A stretch of DNA of 64,000 nt from RGIG8497 sp045593265 (GCA_045593265.1 JAZNWH010000089.1:1-64000), one strand, 5' to 3'; shown: positions 45,747 through 55,855, numbered from the stretch's first letter. Program-made: numbers and translations. Notes: generated by a model not told the origin, from the sequence alone.

Positions 45747-46700
45747 TTATAAAAATTCCTTTAATTTTTCCACCAAGTCATCACAAAGCTTGGTAACACT
45801 CATATCCGACACAAGTCCTGCAGCACGTACATGTCCGCCGCCTCCGTAGAGAGATGCAAGATATGAAGCATCCACATATTCATTTGTTCGTATGCTTGCC
45901 TTGGTTTTGTCCTTCCATTCTTTTATAACTATGCCTACTTCTACTCCCGATACACTTCTGGGAATTTCTATAAGACCCTCTGCATCTTCGTAAACAGCAC
46001 CTGCTGATTCAAGCTGCTGTTTAGTTACCATAACAATTGCAACCTTTCCATTATGAAAAAGCTTCATACTATCAGTTGCCATCGCCTTAAGCTTAAGAGT
46101 TTTGATATCTTCGGTATCAAAAAGCTTTTTGCATATTTTAACATGGTCTGCACCTTTTTCAAGCAGGACAGACGCTGAAACCAATGTTTGAGGTGTTACG
46201 GAAGAATATTTAAAACAACCTGTATCCGAAACAATTGCCGCATAAATAAGGCTTGCAACATCTGAACTTAATTCAAAATCTCCCTGTGTTGCAAAACGGT
46301 AAATAATTTCTCCCGTAGAGCTTCCGTGAGGCTCGATATAATTATATTTTCCATAACCCGGATTTGAAACGTGATGGTCTATTACTACCGTTTTTTCAAA
46401 TTCTCCGAAAAACTGTGTAAAATCACCGAGTCTGTGTAAATCACCACAATCAAGAGCAATCATAAGGTCATAATCCTTATTTTCATACTCTGTCAAATAC
46501 TCTTTCTTCCCATAATCCACAAGGAACATAAGTCTTTCGGGAATTTTTTCATTGATGTATACATCGTTTTGTATCCCGATTGACTCCAAGAGGCAACTAA
46601 GTGCAAAGACAGAACCAATTGCATCACCATCAGGTGTTATATGAGTAAAAAGAGCAGCTCTTTTTGCTTTTTTTATTTCTGAGATGATGGTATTCATCAT
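45747..46700 (-). CDS. nrnA: DHH-family nanoRNase / pAp phosphatase
   Basis: 317 residues: THITPDGDAIGS and VIDHHVSN (DHH metal motifs) and a C-terminal DHHA1 domain with GGGGHVRAAG. NrnA degrades 2-5 nt RNA and 3'-phosphoadenosine 5'-phosphate. The first codons ATGATG overlap the rbfA stop, so translation is coupled. Confidence 0.93.
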   Translation of the reverse strand: MMNTIISEIKKAKRAALFTHITPDGDAIGSVFALSCLLESIGIQNDVYINEKIPERLMFLVDYGKKEYLTEYENKDYDLMIALDCGDLHRLGDFTQFFGEFEKTVVIDHHVSNPGYGKYNYIEPHGSSTGEIIYRFATQGDFELSSDVASLIYAAIVSDTGCFKYSSVTPQTLVSASVLLEKGADHVKICKKLFDTEDIKTLKLKAMATDSMKLFHNGKVAIVMVTKQQLESAGAVYEDAEGLIEIPRSVSGVEVGIVIKEWKDKTKASIRTNEYVDASYLASLYGGGGHVRAAGLVSDMSVTKLCDDLVEKLKEFL

Positions 46701-47044
46701 TTATCTCCCCTGTTTAAATCGTTTATCACTTCATTGATGTATGCACCGTAAGCAATAGAATCGTCTGCTACAAAAGTAATTTCCGGAGTATAACGCAGCT
46801 TCATTTTTGAACCTATTTCACGACGTACAAATCCAGCAGAGCTGTTAAGTCCTTTAATAGCTTCATCAGCAGTTTTTCCCATTACAGACACATATACCTT
46901 TGCGAATTTCATATCCTTTGTTACATGAACTGCAACTACAGATATTAAACACCCGTCAAGACGAGGGTCTTTTAAAGCTGGAATGATAAAAGATAATTCT
47001 CTTTTCATTTCCTCATCTATTTTTTGCTGTCTGAATTTTGCCAT
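46697..47044 (-). CDS. rbfA: 30S ribosome-binding factor A
   Basis: 115-residue KH-like protein needed for late 16S rRNA 5'-end maturation, binding the 30S neck. Typical blocks: KRELSFIIPALKDPRL, VTKDMKFAKVYVSVMG, LRYTPEITFVADDSIAYG. Lies 52 bases after infB. Confidence 0.95.
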   Translation of the reverse strand: MAKFRQQKIDEEMKRELSFIIPALKDPRLDGCLISVVAVHVTKDMKFAKVYVSVMGKTADEAIKGLNSSAGFVRREIGSKMKLRYTPEITFVADDSIAYGAYINEVINDLNRGDK

Positions 47045-47096
47045 AATCTTTACCTTTCACAGTCGGCAGCAAAAACTGCCGACTGAACACATAATA

Positions 47097-49454
47097 TTAC
47101 TGTTTAATTTCTTCCATTATAAAGCTTTCTACAATATCGCCGTCCTTGATATCGTTGTAATTTTCAATACCGATACCACATTCGTAGCCACTTGCAACTT
47201 CCTTAACGTCGTCTTTAAATCTCTTAAGAGAAGAAAGAACACCTTCGTGAATTACAATACCATCACGTACGATACGAACCTGTGAATTTCTTGAAATCTT
47301 ACCGTCAAGAACATATGAACCACCAATTGTACCGATGCTTGAAACCTTGAAGGTCTGTCTGATTTCGGCATGACCCTGTACAACTTCCTGGAACTTAGGA
47401 TCAAGCATACCCTTCATAGCTGCTGTAATTTCTTCAATAGCATCGTAAATTACACGATATAACTTCATCTGTACTCCTGCTCTTTCAGCAGATGCAATAG
47501 CATTTGCATCAGGACGCACATTAAAGCCTACAATAATTGCATTTGAAGCAGATGCAAGCATAATATCAGATTCATTAACTGCACCTACTGCACCGTGAAT
47601 TACACAAACCTTAACTTCTTCATTTGTAATCTTTTCAAGGGACTGCTTAACTGCTTCTACAGAACCCTGAACATCAGCCTTTACAATAATGTTAAGCTGT
47701 TTCATCTTACCCTGTTCAATCTGGTCAAACAGTGATTCGAGAGATGCTTTCTGTACGCTCTGTGCAGCTTCAATCTTCGCATTTGAAACTCTTTCGTCTA
47801 CAACATCACGAGCTTTCTTTTCATCTTCAACAACGTAGAACATATCTCCACCATCGGGCACAGATGAAAGACCGAGAATTTCAACAGGTACAGAAGGGCC
47901 TGCTTCCTTTACACGTCTGCCTTTTTCGTCAATCATTGCACGAACTTTACCGAAAGCTGTTCCGGCAACAACTACATCACCAATCTTCAAGGTACCGTGC
48001 TGAACAAGAATTGTTGCAACAGAACCTCTTCCCTTATCAAGCTTGGATTCAATAACTGTACCTCTTGCTTTTCTGTCAGGGTTTGCTTTTAATTCCTTCA
48101 TATCTGCAACAAGGTTAACCATTTCAAGAAGTTCTTTGATACCATCGCCTTTTTTAGCTGATACAGGAACACAGATTGTATCTCCGCCCCATTCCTCGGG
48201 AATTACTTCGTGTTCAGCAAGCTGCTGCTTAACTCTGTCGGGGTCAGCGGCTTCCTTATCCATTTTGTTAATTGCAACAATAATGCTTATTCCTGCTGCT
48301 TTTGCATGGTTGATTGATTCAATTGTCTGAGGCATGATACCGTCATCTGCCGCAACAACAAGTATTGCAATATCTGTTACCTGTGCACCACGGGCACGCA
48401 TTGCAGTAAATGCTTCATGACCTGGTGTATCAAGAAATGTAATTTTTCTGTCGTTAACAGTAACCTGATAAGCACCTATATGCTGTGTAATACCACCTGC
48501 TTCGCCATCTGTTACATGAGTGTTTCTTATAGCATCAAGCAAGCTTGTTTTACCATGGTCAACGTGTCCCATTACTACAACTACAGGAGGTCTGTCTTTT
48601 AAGTCCTCATCATTATCTTCAATATCAAGAAGAAGTGAATCTTCAGCAGTTATAATAACTTCTTTTTTATATTTTGCACCAAATTCTTCAGCAATAATCG
48701 CTGCTGTATCAAAATCTATTATATCGCTTACAGATGCCATCTGTCCAAGACCCATAAGCTTCTTTATTACATCAACAGCTGTCTTTTTAAGACGTGATGC
48801 AAGTTCTCCTACTGAAATAGTTTCAGGAATCTGAATTTCAAGCTGAACAGGCTTTGGTATGTTCTTAGGCTTCTGCTGAAGCATCTGCTTCTGCATAGGC
48901 TTCTGGAACTTATTGCCTTTTTTGATTTTTTGCTTTGTCTGAACATTATCTCTCATTTTATCAGAAACAAGTTCTTCAAGCTTTTCAACCTTTTCCATAC
49001 GGCTTACATCAATAGCTTCTGTTCTTGTATTGTAAACAACAGCTTCTTTTTCATGCTTAGGAGCATTATCTTCCTTGCCGCTTCCTTTGATTTCGATATA
49101 CTCAGGTTTTTTCTTATCCTTTTCTTTCTTACCAGGTTCTCTTTTGAATTCTTTCTTTTCAGGTTTCTTTTCCTGATTCTTTTCAGGTGCTTTTGCTTCT
49201 TCCTTCTTTTCTTTTACAGGCTCTGCTTTAACAGGCTCAACATAACCATAACCCATCTGTGAATTAGGTATGTTAAACTCTCCGCCTTTATCATATTTCT
49301 GAGTAAGCACCTCAAAAACTATATCTAGCTGTTTTTCATCGAGAACTGTTGTGTATTTAACTGAAATACCGTATTTCTCAAGAATCGCTACAACATCTTT
49401 ACTTGCAACTTCAAGACTTTTTGCGATTTCCTGTACTTTAATTTTCTGTAACAT
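47097..49454 (-). CDS. infB: Translation initiation factor IF-2
   Basis: GTPase that brings fMet-tRNA to the 30S subunit. 785 residues: an IF2-N helix pair (about 1-50), a long Lys/Glu-rich disordered stretch (about 75-160, a simple-sequence region), a second IF2-N (about 210-265), then G domain with GHVDHGKTS, DTPGHEAF and NKMD, and beta-barrel and C-terminal domains. Overlaps ylxQ by 17 bases. Confidence 0.97.
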   Translation of the reverse strand: MLQKIKVQEIAKSLEVASKDVVAILEKYGISVKYTTVLDEKQLDIVFEVLTQKYDKGGEFNIPNSQMGYGYVEPVKAEPVKEKKEEAKAPEKNQEKKPEKKEFKREPGKKEKDKKKPEYIEIKGSGKEDNAPKHEKEAVVYNTRTEAIDVSRMEKVEKLEELVSDKMRDNVQTKQKIKKGNKFQKPMQKQMLQQKPKNIPKPVQLEIQIPETISVGELASRLKKTAVDVIKKLMGLGQMASVSDIIDFDTAAIIAEEFGAKYKKEVIITAEDSLLLDIEDNDEDLKDRPPVVVVMGHVDHGKTSLLDAIRNTHVTDGEAGGITQHIGAYQVTVNDRKITFLDTPGHEAFTAMRARGAQVTDIAILVVAADDGIMPQTIESINHAKAAGISIIVAINKMDKEAADPDRVKQQLAEHEVIPEEWGGDTICVPVSAKKGDGIKELLEMVNLVADMKELKANPDRKARGTVIESKLDKGRGSVATILVQHGTLKIGDVVVAGTAFGKVRAMIDEKGRRVKEAGPSVPVEILGLSSVPDGGDMFYVVEDEKKARDVVDERVSNAKIEAAQSVQKASLESLFDQIEQGKMKQLNIIVKADVQGSVEAVKQSLEKITNEEVKVCVIHGAVGAVNESDIMLASASNAIIVGFNVRPDANAIASAERAGVQMKLYRVIYDAIEEITAAMKGMLDPKFQEVVQGHAEIRQTFKVSSIGTIGGSYVLDGKISRNSQVRIVRDGIVIHEGVLSSLKRFKDDVKEVASGYECGIGIENYNDIKDGDIVESFIMEEIKQ

Positions 49455-49746
49455 TACTATTCCCCGCTTCCTTTAAAATTACTTTAGCAAAGCTTTCATC
49501 GGTAATCCCTGCTACGGAACGAATTTCCTTGCCTGTCATTTTCCCAATAGTATCTTTATCGGCTATTTTAATTACCGGTACATTTGAATTTATAAATTGC
49601 TTTGCTGTACTTTCTTTTGCATCCTGAGCCAGAATGATAAGATGAATTTTATTGTTTTTCAGAGCTTTTAATACAAGTTCAGCTCCTGTTATTACCTTTC
49701 CTGCCCTTGTGGCAAGACCAAGCATTCTTAAAGATTTGTCAAGCAT
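49438..49746 (-). CDS. ylxQ: L7Ae-family RNA-binding protein YlxQ
   Basis: About 102-residue L7Ae/L30e/S12e/Gadd45 protein (SLRMLGLATRAGKVITGAELVLKALK), a kink-turn RNA binder found between ylxR and infB in Firmicutes. ATG 49746 is chosen because it overlaps the ylxR stop and has a GTGAG site upstream; an earlier ATG (49764) would add six residues. Confidence 0.9.
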   Translation of the reverse strand: MLDKSLRMLGLATRAGKVITGAELVLKALKNNKIHLIILAQDAKESTAKQFINSNVPVIKIADKDTIGKMTGKEIRSVAGITDESFAKVILKEAGNSNVTEN

Positions 49747-49996
49747 TATCAAACTCACTTTCAAGTTTATTTAAAAATTCTTCACTTATATTGCATTTTA
49801 ACAGCGAATTGAATCTCTTTGTCTTTACTGCCTTAAAAAAACAGTCCTTAGAACAAATATATGCTCCTCTTCCGCCCGCTTTAAAGGTTTTATCTATAAA
49901 CACACCATTTTCATTTTTAGTTATGCGAAGCATTTTTTCTTTAAGAATGTTTTTTCTGCATACAAAACACATTCTTACATTCACTTTATCATTCAT
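49739..49996 (-). CDS. rnpM: YlxR/RnpM family RNA-binding protein
   Basis: 85 residues with the DUF448 pattern: RMCFVCRK, MLRITKNENGVFID, and GRGAYICSKDCFFKAVK. Bacillus YlxR (RnpM) binds and tunes the RNase P RNA. Sits between nusA and ylxQ, its usual place. Confidence 0.92.
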   Translation of the reverse strand: MNDKVNVRMCFVCRKNILKEKMLRITKNENGVFIDKTFKAGGRGAYICSKDCFFKAVKTKRFNSLLKCNISEEFLNKLESEFDNA

Positions 49997-50005
49997 CTGT
50001 TACTC

Positions 50006-51055
50006 CTAAAATTCAAGGCTTACATTTTCTTCAGGCTTAATATCAATTTTCCAGCCTGTAAGCTTTGCTGCAAGTCTTGCATTCTGACCTTCTTTTCCTA
50101 TTGCAAGAGAAAGCTGAAAAGCAGGTACTAATACATTGCAAATATGTTCTTCTTCATTAACATCTATTGAAACAACCTTAGCAGGGCTGAGTGATGCTGA
50201 AATAAATTCAGCAGGGTCTTCGCTCCACTTAATTATATCAACCTTTTCGCCGCCGAGAGCATCAACAACAGCCTGAACTCTTGTGCCTCTCTGTCCTACA
50301 CAAGAACCGATAGGGTCAATATTAGGATTCTGGGCATAAACTGCAATTTTTGTTCTGGAACCGGGTTCTCTGGCGATACCTTTGATTTCTACAGTTCCAT
50401 CTGAAATTTCAGGAACTTCTGCTTCAAAAAGCTTACCTACGATACCTGAATTACTTCTTGAAACAATAATTTCAGGTCCGTAATTTCTCTTATTTACTTT
50501 TGCAATATAAAGCTTAATTTTATCTCCGGGATTAAAGTTTTCCCCTTCAATCTGTTCAGATGGAGGAATAACTGCTTCAAAATCCCCTACATCAACAATT
50601 ATATTGTTTTTATCTATTCTTCTTACAACCCCTGTTGTAACAGTATTTTCTTTTTTACGGAATTCATTGTATAATTTACCGCTTTCTGCTTCACGAAGCT
50701 TCTGAAGAACAACCTGTTTTGCTGTCTGCGCAGCAATTCTTGAGAAAGGCTTCGGGTCAATTTCTTCCATAAATACATCCCCGACTTCATATTCAGGATT
50801 AATTTCCCTTGCTTCTTCAAGAGAACATTCCCCTGCATTAAAAGGCTCTTCGCAAACTGTAAATCTCTTATAAGCCTTTGACATACCGTTTTCTCTGTTT
50901 ATACGCACTACAATGTCTGAATCCTTTAATTCAAGACTGCTTTTTTTGTATGCAATTGCAAGTGCTGTTTCAATTGCATTCATCATATACTCACGATCAA
51001 TACCTTTTTCCTTTTCAAGCATATTAACCGCAGTAATAAGTTCCATATTATCCAC
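50006..51055 (-). CDS. nusA: Transcription factor NusA
   Basis: 349-residue elongation, pausing and antitermination factor: N-terminal RNA polymerase-binding domain (about 1-125), S1 (about 130-200; GVVRRIDKNNIIVDVG), KH1 and KH2 (about 205-345; GQRGTRVQAVVDALGGEKVDII, IGKEGQNARLAAKLTGW). It lacks the acidic repeats of E. coli NusA, as usual in Firmicutes. GTG 51055 is set by AGGAGG eight bases upstream. Confidence 0.96.
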   Translation of the reverse strand: MDNMELITAVNMLEKEKGIDREYMMNAIETALAIAYKKSSLELKDSDIVVRINRENGMSKAYKRFTVCEEPFNAGECSLEEAREINPEYEVGDVFMEEIDPKPFSRIAAQTAKQVVLQKLREAESGKLYNEFRKKENTVTTGVVRRIDKNNIIVDVGDFEAVIPPSEQIEGENFNPGDKIKLYIAKVNKRNYGPEIIVSRSNSGIVGKLFEAEVPEISDGTVEIKGIAREPGSRTKIAVYAQNPNIDPIGSCVGQRGTRVQAVVDALGGEKVDIIKWSEDPAEFISASLSPAKVVSIDVNEEEHICNVLVPAFQLSLAIGKEGQNARLAAKLTGWKIDIKPEENVSLEF

Positions 51056-51067
51056 GTTTCTTCCTCC

Positions 51068-51532
51068 TTAAAATTCAACGTATAATTTTACTTCTGCTAT
51101 TAATTTATTTTCAATTTCAACAGTTTCTCCCTTTTCGGTTTCAACTGTTGTTAAATTCTCATCTCTGTCTTTTAATACACACACAAGATTTTTTTCACCG
51201 TTAAAAGGTGCAAAAAACTTAATATTAACACAACTGTCCTTAAATCTGTCAAAATCTCTTTGTTTTTTAAGCTTTCTCTCTATCCCCGGTGAAGATACTT
51301 CAAGATAGTAACTCTCACTTATGGGGTCAGCTTCATCAAGTACATCAGAAAGAGGTCTGGAAACTGCTTCACATTCATCAATGGAAATAGTTCCATCTTC
51401 CTTATCAATGAATACTCTTAAAAAATAGTCGGGACCTTCTTTTTTAAATTCTACATCATATATGAAAAGACCAAGATTTTCGGCGATTGGTGAAGCTAAT
51501 TGTTCTACAATTTGCTCAGTTTTATTTGCCAT
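51068..51532 (-). CDS. rimP: Ribosome maturation factor RimP
   Basis: 154 residues, aiding 30S assembly (S12 region). Typical blocks: DEADPISESYYLEVSSPGIERKLK and KREDF-like KKQRDFDRFKDS. First gene of the rimP-nusA-infB run; AGGAG-like AAAGGAG lies before ATG 51532. Confidence 0.94.
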   Translation of the reverse strand: MANKTEQIVEQLASPIAENLGLFIYDVEFKKEGPDYFLRVFIDKEDGTISIDECEAVSRPLSDVLDEADPISESYYLEVSSPGIERKLKKQRDFDRFKDSCVNIKFFAPFNGEKNLVCVLKDRDENLTTVETEKGETVEIENKLIAEVKLYVEF

Positions 51533-51577
51533 GAACTTTTCTCCTTTCTTTAATGTTGATTCATCTCAATACAGACG

Positions 51578-51604
51578 AAAGAGTGGACTCTATGTCCACT
51601 CTTT
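51578..51604 (-). promoter_or_regulatory. Leader hairpin upstream of rimP
   Basis: AAAGAGTGGAC-(5)-GTCCACTCTTT, an 11-base perfect stem 46 bases before the rimP start, without a T run on the minus strand. It could be a leader control site for the operon that encodes NusA, which acts on such hairpins; that link is inference. Confidence 0.5.
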
Positions 51605-51731
51605 CTGACCAACATTATCAAACTGTAGGTAGATTATACCATATATATTTGTAAAAATCAAGTGTTTTAGTAAAAATTTATGCATTTTTAAGACGTTTTA
51701 TCCCTTATTTTAAAAAAATTTCAATTTACTA

Positions 51732-51760
51732 TTGCATTTTTGAATTAAAAATGTTATAAT
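51732..51760 (+). promoter_or_regulatory. Promoter of rpsT
   Basis: TTGCAT (51732-51737), 17-base spacer, TATAAT (51755-51760); transcription would start near 51767, giving a short leader. Confidence 0.8.
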
Positions 51761-51793
51761 GATTTGCGTTAAATGATATTTGGAGGTGAAATT

Positions 51794-52057
51794 ATGCCTA
51801 ATATTAAATCAGCTAAGAAGAGAGTTATGGTTGCAGAAATCAGACACGGTCGTAATCAGGCTGTTAAAACTAACTTAAAAACTTTCATAAAGAAGTTTGA
51901 AGCTGCTGTAAGAAAAGGTGATAAAGCTTTAAGCCAGGAACTTTTAAATACAACAGTTAAGAAGATTGATCAGGCTGTTGCTAAGGGTGTTCTTAAAAAG
52001 AATACTGCTGCAAGAAAGAAATCACAGCTTGCTAAAAGCTTTAATTCTATTGCCTAA
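51794..52057 (+). CDS. rpsT: 30S ribosomal protein S20
   Basis: 87 residues, very basic helical protein (MPNIKSAKKRVMVAEIR ... NTAARKKSQLAKSF) that binds 16S rRNA early in assembly. ATG 51794 with GGAGGTG is chosen over an upstream in-frame start at 51773 that includes the ribosome site. Confidence 0.97.
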   Translation: MPNIKSAKKRVMVAEIRHGRNQAVKTNLKTFIKKFEAAVRKGDKALSQELLNTTVKKIDQAVAKGVLKKNTAARKKSQLAKSFNSIA

Positions 52058-52077
52058 GGTCTTTAAAAGGTTCGCAC

Positions 52078-52103
52078 AGAGGCAGAATTGCTGCCTCTTT
52101 TTT
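52078..52103 (+). terminator. Terminator after rpsT
   Basis: AGAGGCAG-AATTG-CTGCCTCT followed by TTTTTT. Confidence 0.9.
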
Positions 52104-52146
52104 GTGTACCTTGTTTTTATTTAGTTAACTATTTTTCTGCTTTGTA

Positions 52147-52175
52147 TTGACTTTGATTTAAAAAAATTATACAAT
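52147..52175 (+). promoter_or_regulatory. Promoter of the two-component operon
   Basis: TTGACT (52147-52152), 17-base spacer, TACAAT (52170-52175), 17 bases before ATG 52192. Confidence 0.65.
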
Positions 52176-52191
52176 ATACAATGGTGATAAA

Positions 52192-52968
52192 ATGAGTTAC
52201 AAATTTATATTTGTTGACGACGAAGAATTGCTTCGCAGAAATCTTCCTTATATGACAGACTGGAATGCCCTCGGTTTTGACTTTGCAGGGTCTTTTTCTA
52301 CTGCAACCGAAGCTCTTAATTATATCCAGAACAATAAAATTGATTTAGTTTTATCCGATATACGACTTGGCGAAGAATCAGGACTTGAGCTTGCAGAAAT
52401 ACTTGATAACGAATTTCCTAACATTCTTGTAGTTTTAATAAGTGCATATAAAGAGTTTGAGTATGCAAAAAAAGCTATTGAATGTCATGTGTTCTCATAC
52501 CTTACCAAGCCTACCTCTTACGATGATATCATAGAATTGTTTAATAATGCAAAAAAAGAGCTTGATTTACGTATCTACGGTCAGGAAATTTCACCGGTTG
52601 CAAGTAAGGAACATTCATCAAGCAAAAAATCAATAGAAAAAGCTATCAACTATATAAATGAACACTTTACAGAAGATATTACCCGTGAACATATTGCAAG
52701 CTATCTTGATATGAATCCGGAATATTTCAGCAGATATTTTAAAAAACATACAGGTAAAAAGATGGTTGATTATGTAAATGAGCTAAGAATCGGTTATGCT
52801 AAAAAACTCCTTGCTGAAACTAACATTAAAATATATGAAATATGTACTAAATGCTGTTATAAGAGTATGCACTATTTTCTTATGCTTTTTAAACAATATA
52901 CAAATATGACCCCTAACGAATACAGGGCAATACATTTTAAAAACGAGGAAGAAGGCCGTGAGAATTAA
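52192..52968 (+). CDS. YesN-like response regulator with AraC output domain
   Basis: 258 residues: receiver domain (1-120) with the acidic pair D9/D10, phosphorylation site D56 (VLSDIRLG) and YLTKPTS Lys, a short linker, and a C-terminal AraC double helix-turn-helix (about 150-258; REHIASYLDMNPEYFSRYF). Pairs with the kinase that follows (11-base overlap). Such YesN/YesM pairs usually sense sugars or cell wall signals and control nearby transporters; none lies next to it here. Confidence 0.92.
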   Translation: MSYKFIFVDDEELLRRNLPYMTDWNALGFDFAGSFSTATEALNYIQNNKIDLVLSDIRLGEESGLELAEILDNEFPNILVVLISAYKEFEYAKKAIECHVFSYLTKPTSYDDIIELFNNAKKELDLRIYGQEISPVASKEHSSSKKSIEKAINYINEHFTEDITREHIASYLDMNPEYFSRYFKKHTGKKMVDYVNELRIGYAKKLLAETNIKIYEICTKCCYKSMHYFLMLFKQYTNMTPNEYRAIHFKNEEEGREN

Positions 52969-54670
52969 TCTTTTCAAGGAACGCAGCGAACTAAGATGGA
53001 ATAAAATACTCCAAAGTTACTGGAAAACTCTTACTGTTACTTTTTTAATTCCATTTTTGCTTATTAACCTGCTGGTATCCGTTTACTACAGACATATTCT
53101 GGTAAATCAATCTATTTCAAATCAGCTTACTGCCCTTTACCAAAAACATTCATTACTTGACAATGTTGCACATGAAGCTGAAATTATATATTCACAGCTG
53201 TCCGCAAATGATACGGTCAGTGATTTTTTTGCGTTCAAAAATGCAAACGATACCAAGGATTACTATTTTGATGGTCTCGGAGATGTTATCAAAAATATAA
53301 CTGTCCTGAGTTCAAACCTCGATTCAATCTATTTATATAACGAATCTGCCGATTATGTCTTCTCCTCAAGAACACCAGGCAAAATTTCAACTTTTTTTGA
53401 TAATGAATGGTATAATCTTTATAAAGAAAAAAAACTTAGCTTTGTAACCTCGAGAATTTTTGACAACAAGCTTCTTATAACATACTGCTTTGCAGTAAAC
53501 GCAAATTCACCTGAAATGGGATTTATTGTTGTTAATTTTAATATGATAGACCTTTTTTCATTTTCTGTTTCGGAAGATGTGCACAATGTAAAGCTTTTGG
53601 ATGAAAATGGTTTTACTTTTGAAAGAATTGATAATTCTATACAAAAAACTTCAAATAATACTATAGTCCGTTTTATAGACAATTCCCAAAAGAGCGGAAG
53701 CTATACAACGCTATCAACTGCAGGTACATATTTAAAATCTACAGACGGTATTTTTACATTGTTTATCGAAAAGGAAAGCATTTTTGAAGACAATGAATAT
53801 TTTACATTACTAATTTTATTAATGTCAATTATCCTGCTGGCAGTTTTTCTGTCCTTTATTCTTGCATATATGCTTTCATCAAAGCTTTATAATTACATTG
53901 CAGACATTGCTCTTTCCACTGATGCTACAGGTAATATAGAAGAAAGAGATGCACTTACAAGTGTAATCACAAAAATTGCTGCCAATTCTTTAAGTTCAAA
54001 AGAAGCTGATACAGAGCTTGCTGAAAAGGTTTCTCTGCTGCGGCAAAGTCAGACTATTGCTCTGCAAACTCAAATAACCCCTCATTTCCTGTACAATACA
54101 CTTCAGGCAATTAATTTTACTACACTTAAGCTTTGTAACGGAGATAACGATGCATCCCGTATGATAGTTCTTTTCTCAGAGCTTCTGCATGCGGCACTTG
54201 ATACCAAAGAATACCTTGTTCCTTTAAAAACGGAAATTGAATACGTAAAACAATATCTTAAAATCCAGCAGTACAAATATGGTGATAAGTTCAGCTTCAT
54301 CTTAGACCTTGATGAAAATACTGATAATATAACCGTTGTAAAGCTTATGCTTCAACCTATAGTGGAAAACGCAATACATCACGGAATTTTGCCATCAAAA
54401 AGAAAATGCAGGATTATACTGTCTGCTATAACAACATCCGAAAAATTCATAATTAAAGTTTCAAATGACGGAGTAAGTATTCCTGCAGATAAAGTGCTTG
54501 AAATTAATTCTATGCTGGAAAATTCAAAAGAAATTTCACAAACAAATCATATAGGGCTTTCAAATGTAAATCAAAGAATTAAGCTTATCTTCGGAGACAG
54601 CTACGGTTGCAGAATTCACTCAACTGATTCTCTTACCACAATAACAGTTACTTTGCCTTTGAACAATTAA
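52958..54670 (+). CDS. YesM-like sensor histidine kinase
   Basis: 570 residues: TM1 (about 22-44), a 230-residue extracellular sensor (dCache-like in size), TM2 (about 285-310), HAMP-like linker, His kinase box TPHFLYNTLQAI with the catalytic His and the Phe-Leu-Tyr-Asn hallmark, and an HATPase with QPIVENAIHHGI and GLSNVNQRI. GTG 52958 is the start, after GAGGAAGAAGG. Signal unknown. Confidence 0.92.
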   Translation: MRINLFKERSELRWNKILQSYWKTLTVTFLIPFLLINLLVSVYYRHILVNQSISNQLTALYQKHSLLDNVAHEAEIIYSQLSANDTVSDFFAFKNANDTKDYYFDGLGDVIKNITVLSSNLDSIYLYNESADYVFSSRTPGKISTFFDNEWYNLYKEKKLSFVTSRIFDNKLLITYCFAVNANSPEMGFIVVNFNMIDLFSFSVSEDVHNVKLLDENGFTFERIDNSIQKTSNNTIVRFIDNSQKSGSYTTLSTAGTYLKSTDGIFTLFIEKESIFEDNEYFTLLILLMSIILLAVFLSFILAYMLSSKLYNYIADIALSTDATGNIEERDALTSVITKIAANSLSSKEADTELAEKVSLLRQSQTIALQTQITPHFLYNTLQAINFTTLKLCNGDNDASRMIVLFSELLHAALDTKEYLVPLKTEIEYVKQYLKIQQYKYGDKFSFILDLDENTDNITVVKLMLQPIVENAIHHGILPSKRKCRIILSAITTSEKFIIKVSNDGVSIPADKVLEINSMLENSKEISQTNHIGLSNVNQRIKLIFGDSYGCRIHSTDSLTTITVTLPLNN

Positions 54671-54691
54671 GCATTGCTTAGGGAGATTAAT

Positions 54692-55855
54692 ATGGAACTT
54701 ATATTTAAAATTTTTATCAAAAACAAGGATGATTTAAAAAATCCAAAGGTACGTGCTTCTTATGAGACATTCGGAAGTGTTACCGGAATTGTTATGAATT
54801 TTATACTTTTTATGATTAAATTACTCGCAGGTATTATTTCCGGCTCTGTAAGTATTATGGCAGACGCTGTTAATAACTTATCGGACGCAGGCTCATCTGT
54901 AATAACACTTATAGGATTCAGGCTTTCAAAAAAGCCAGCAAGCAAAACCCATCCCTTTGGACATGGAAGAATTGAATACCTGAGTGCAGTATTTGTTTCA
55001 CTTATTATTATTTTAATGGGATTCGAACTTTTTAAATCTGCCCTTGCCAAAATCATTAATCCTGAAAGTATTTATGCTGATTTTGCGTCTGTTCTTATTA
55101 TGGTACTTGCAATACTTGCAAAAGGATTTATGTTCTTCTTTTACAATAAGATAGCAAAAAAAATCAATTCAGATTCCCTTAAAGCTGCTGCCAAAGACTC
55201 TTTGAGCGATTGTATTGCAACAGGTGCTGTTATTATTGGATTATTTATCTTTATCCTTTTTGATATTAATATCGATGCATATCTAGGTCTTGGTGTATCA
55301 TTATTTATTCTTTACACAGGAATAACTGCAGTTAAAGATTCACTTTCCCCACTGCTTGGAGAACCACCATCAAAAGAAATGGTTGAAGAAATTGAAAAAA
55401 TTGTTATGGGACACGATGAAGTTTGTGGTATTCACGATTTAATTATTCACAACTACGGACCTGATAAATATATAATAACTCTTCACGCAGAAGTTCCTGC
55501 TTCAGGTGATATTCTCCTGCTTCACGATAAAATTGACCATATTGAACGAGAGCTGGGAGAAAAGCTTGGCTGTATAGCAACCATACATATGGATCCTGTT
55601 GAAACTGACAATGAGTTGGTAAATGAGATTAAAGAATTTGCAGCATCTGTAATCAAAAGCATTGATTCTTCCCTCTCATTCCACGATTTCCGTATAGTTA
55701 CAGGTAATACACATACAAATCTTATCTTTGACCTTATAATTCCCCATAATTATAAAATGAGCGAAGACGACTTGCAGCAGCTTGTAGCCTACGAAATTCA
55801 CAGAAGAAACACACATTACTATGCAGTGATACAGGTAGAACAATCTTACATATAA
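54692..55855 (+). CDS. Cation diffusion facilitator (CDF) metal exporter
   Basis: 387 residues: six membrane helices (about 25-230) with the metal-site motifs DAVNNLSDAGSS and HPFGHGRIEYL, DSLSDCIATG, and a ferredoxin-like cytoplasmic domain after about 240 (HDLIIHNYGPDKY). It has an extra long C-terminal part, as in CDF members that add a second small domain. Exports Zn, Mn or Fe; the metal cannot be told. ATG 54692 follows GGGAG; an upstream TTG (54674) lacks a ribosome site. Confidence 0.93.
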   Translation: MELIFKIFIKNKDDLKNPKVRASYETFGSVTGIVMNFILFMIKLLAGIISGSVSIMADAVNNLSDAGSSVITLIGFRLSKKPASKTHPFGHGRIEYLSAVFVSLIIILMGFELFKSALAKIINPESIYADFASVLIMVLAILAKGFMFFFYNKIAKKINSDSLKAAAKDSLSDCIATGAVIIGLFIFILFDINIDAYLGLGVSLFILYTGITAVKDSLSPLLGEPPSKEMVEEIEKIVMGHDEVCGIHDLIIHNYGPDKYIITLHAEVPASGDILLLHDKIDHIERELGEKLGCIATIHMDPVETDNELVNEIKEFAASVIKSIDSSLSFHDFRIVTGNTHTNLIFDLIIPHNYKMSEDDLQQLVAYEIHRRNTHYYAVIQVEQSYI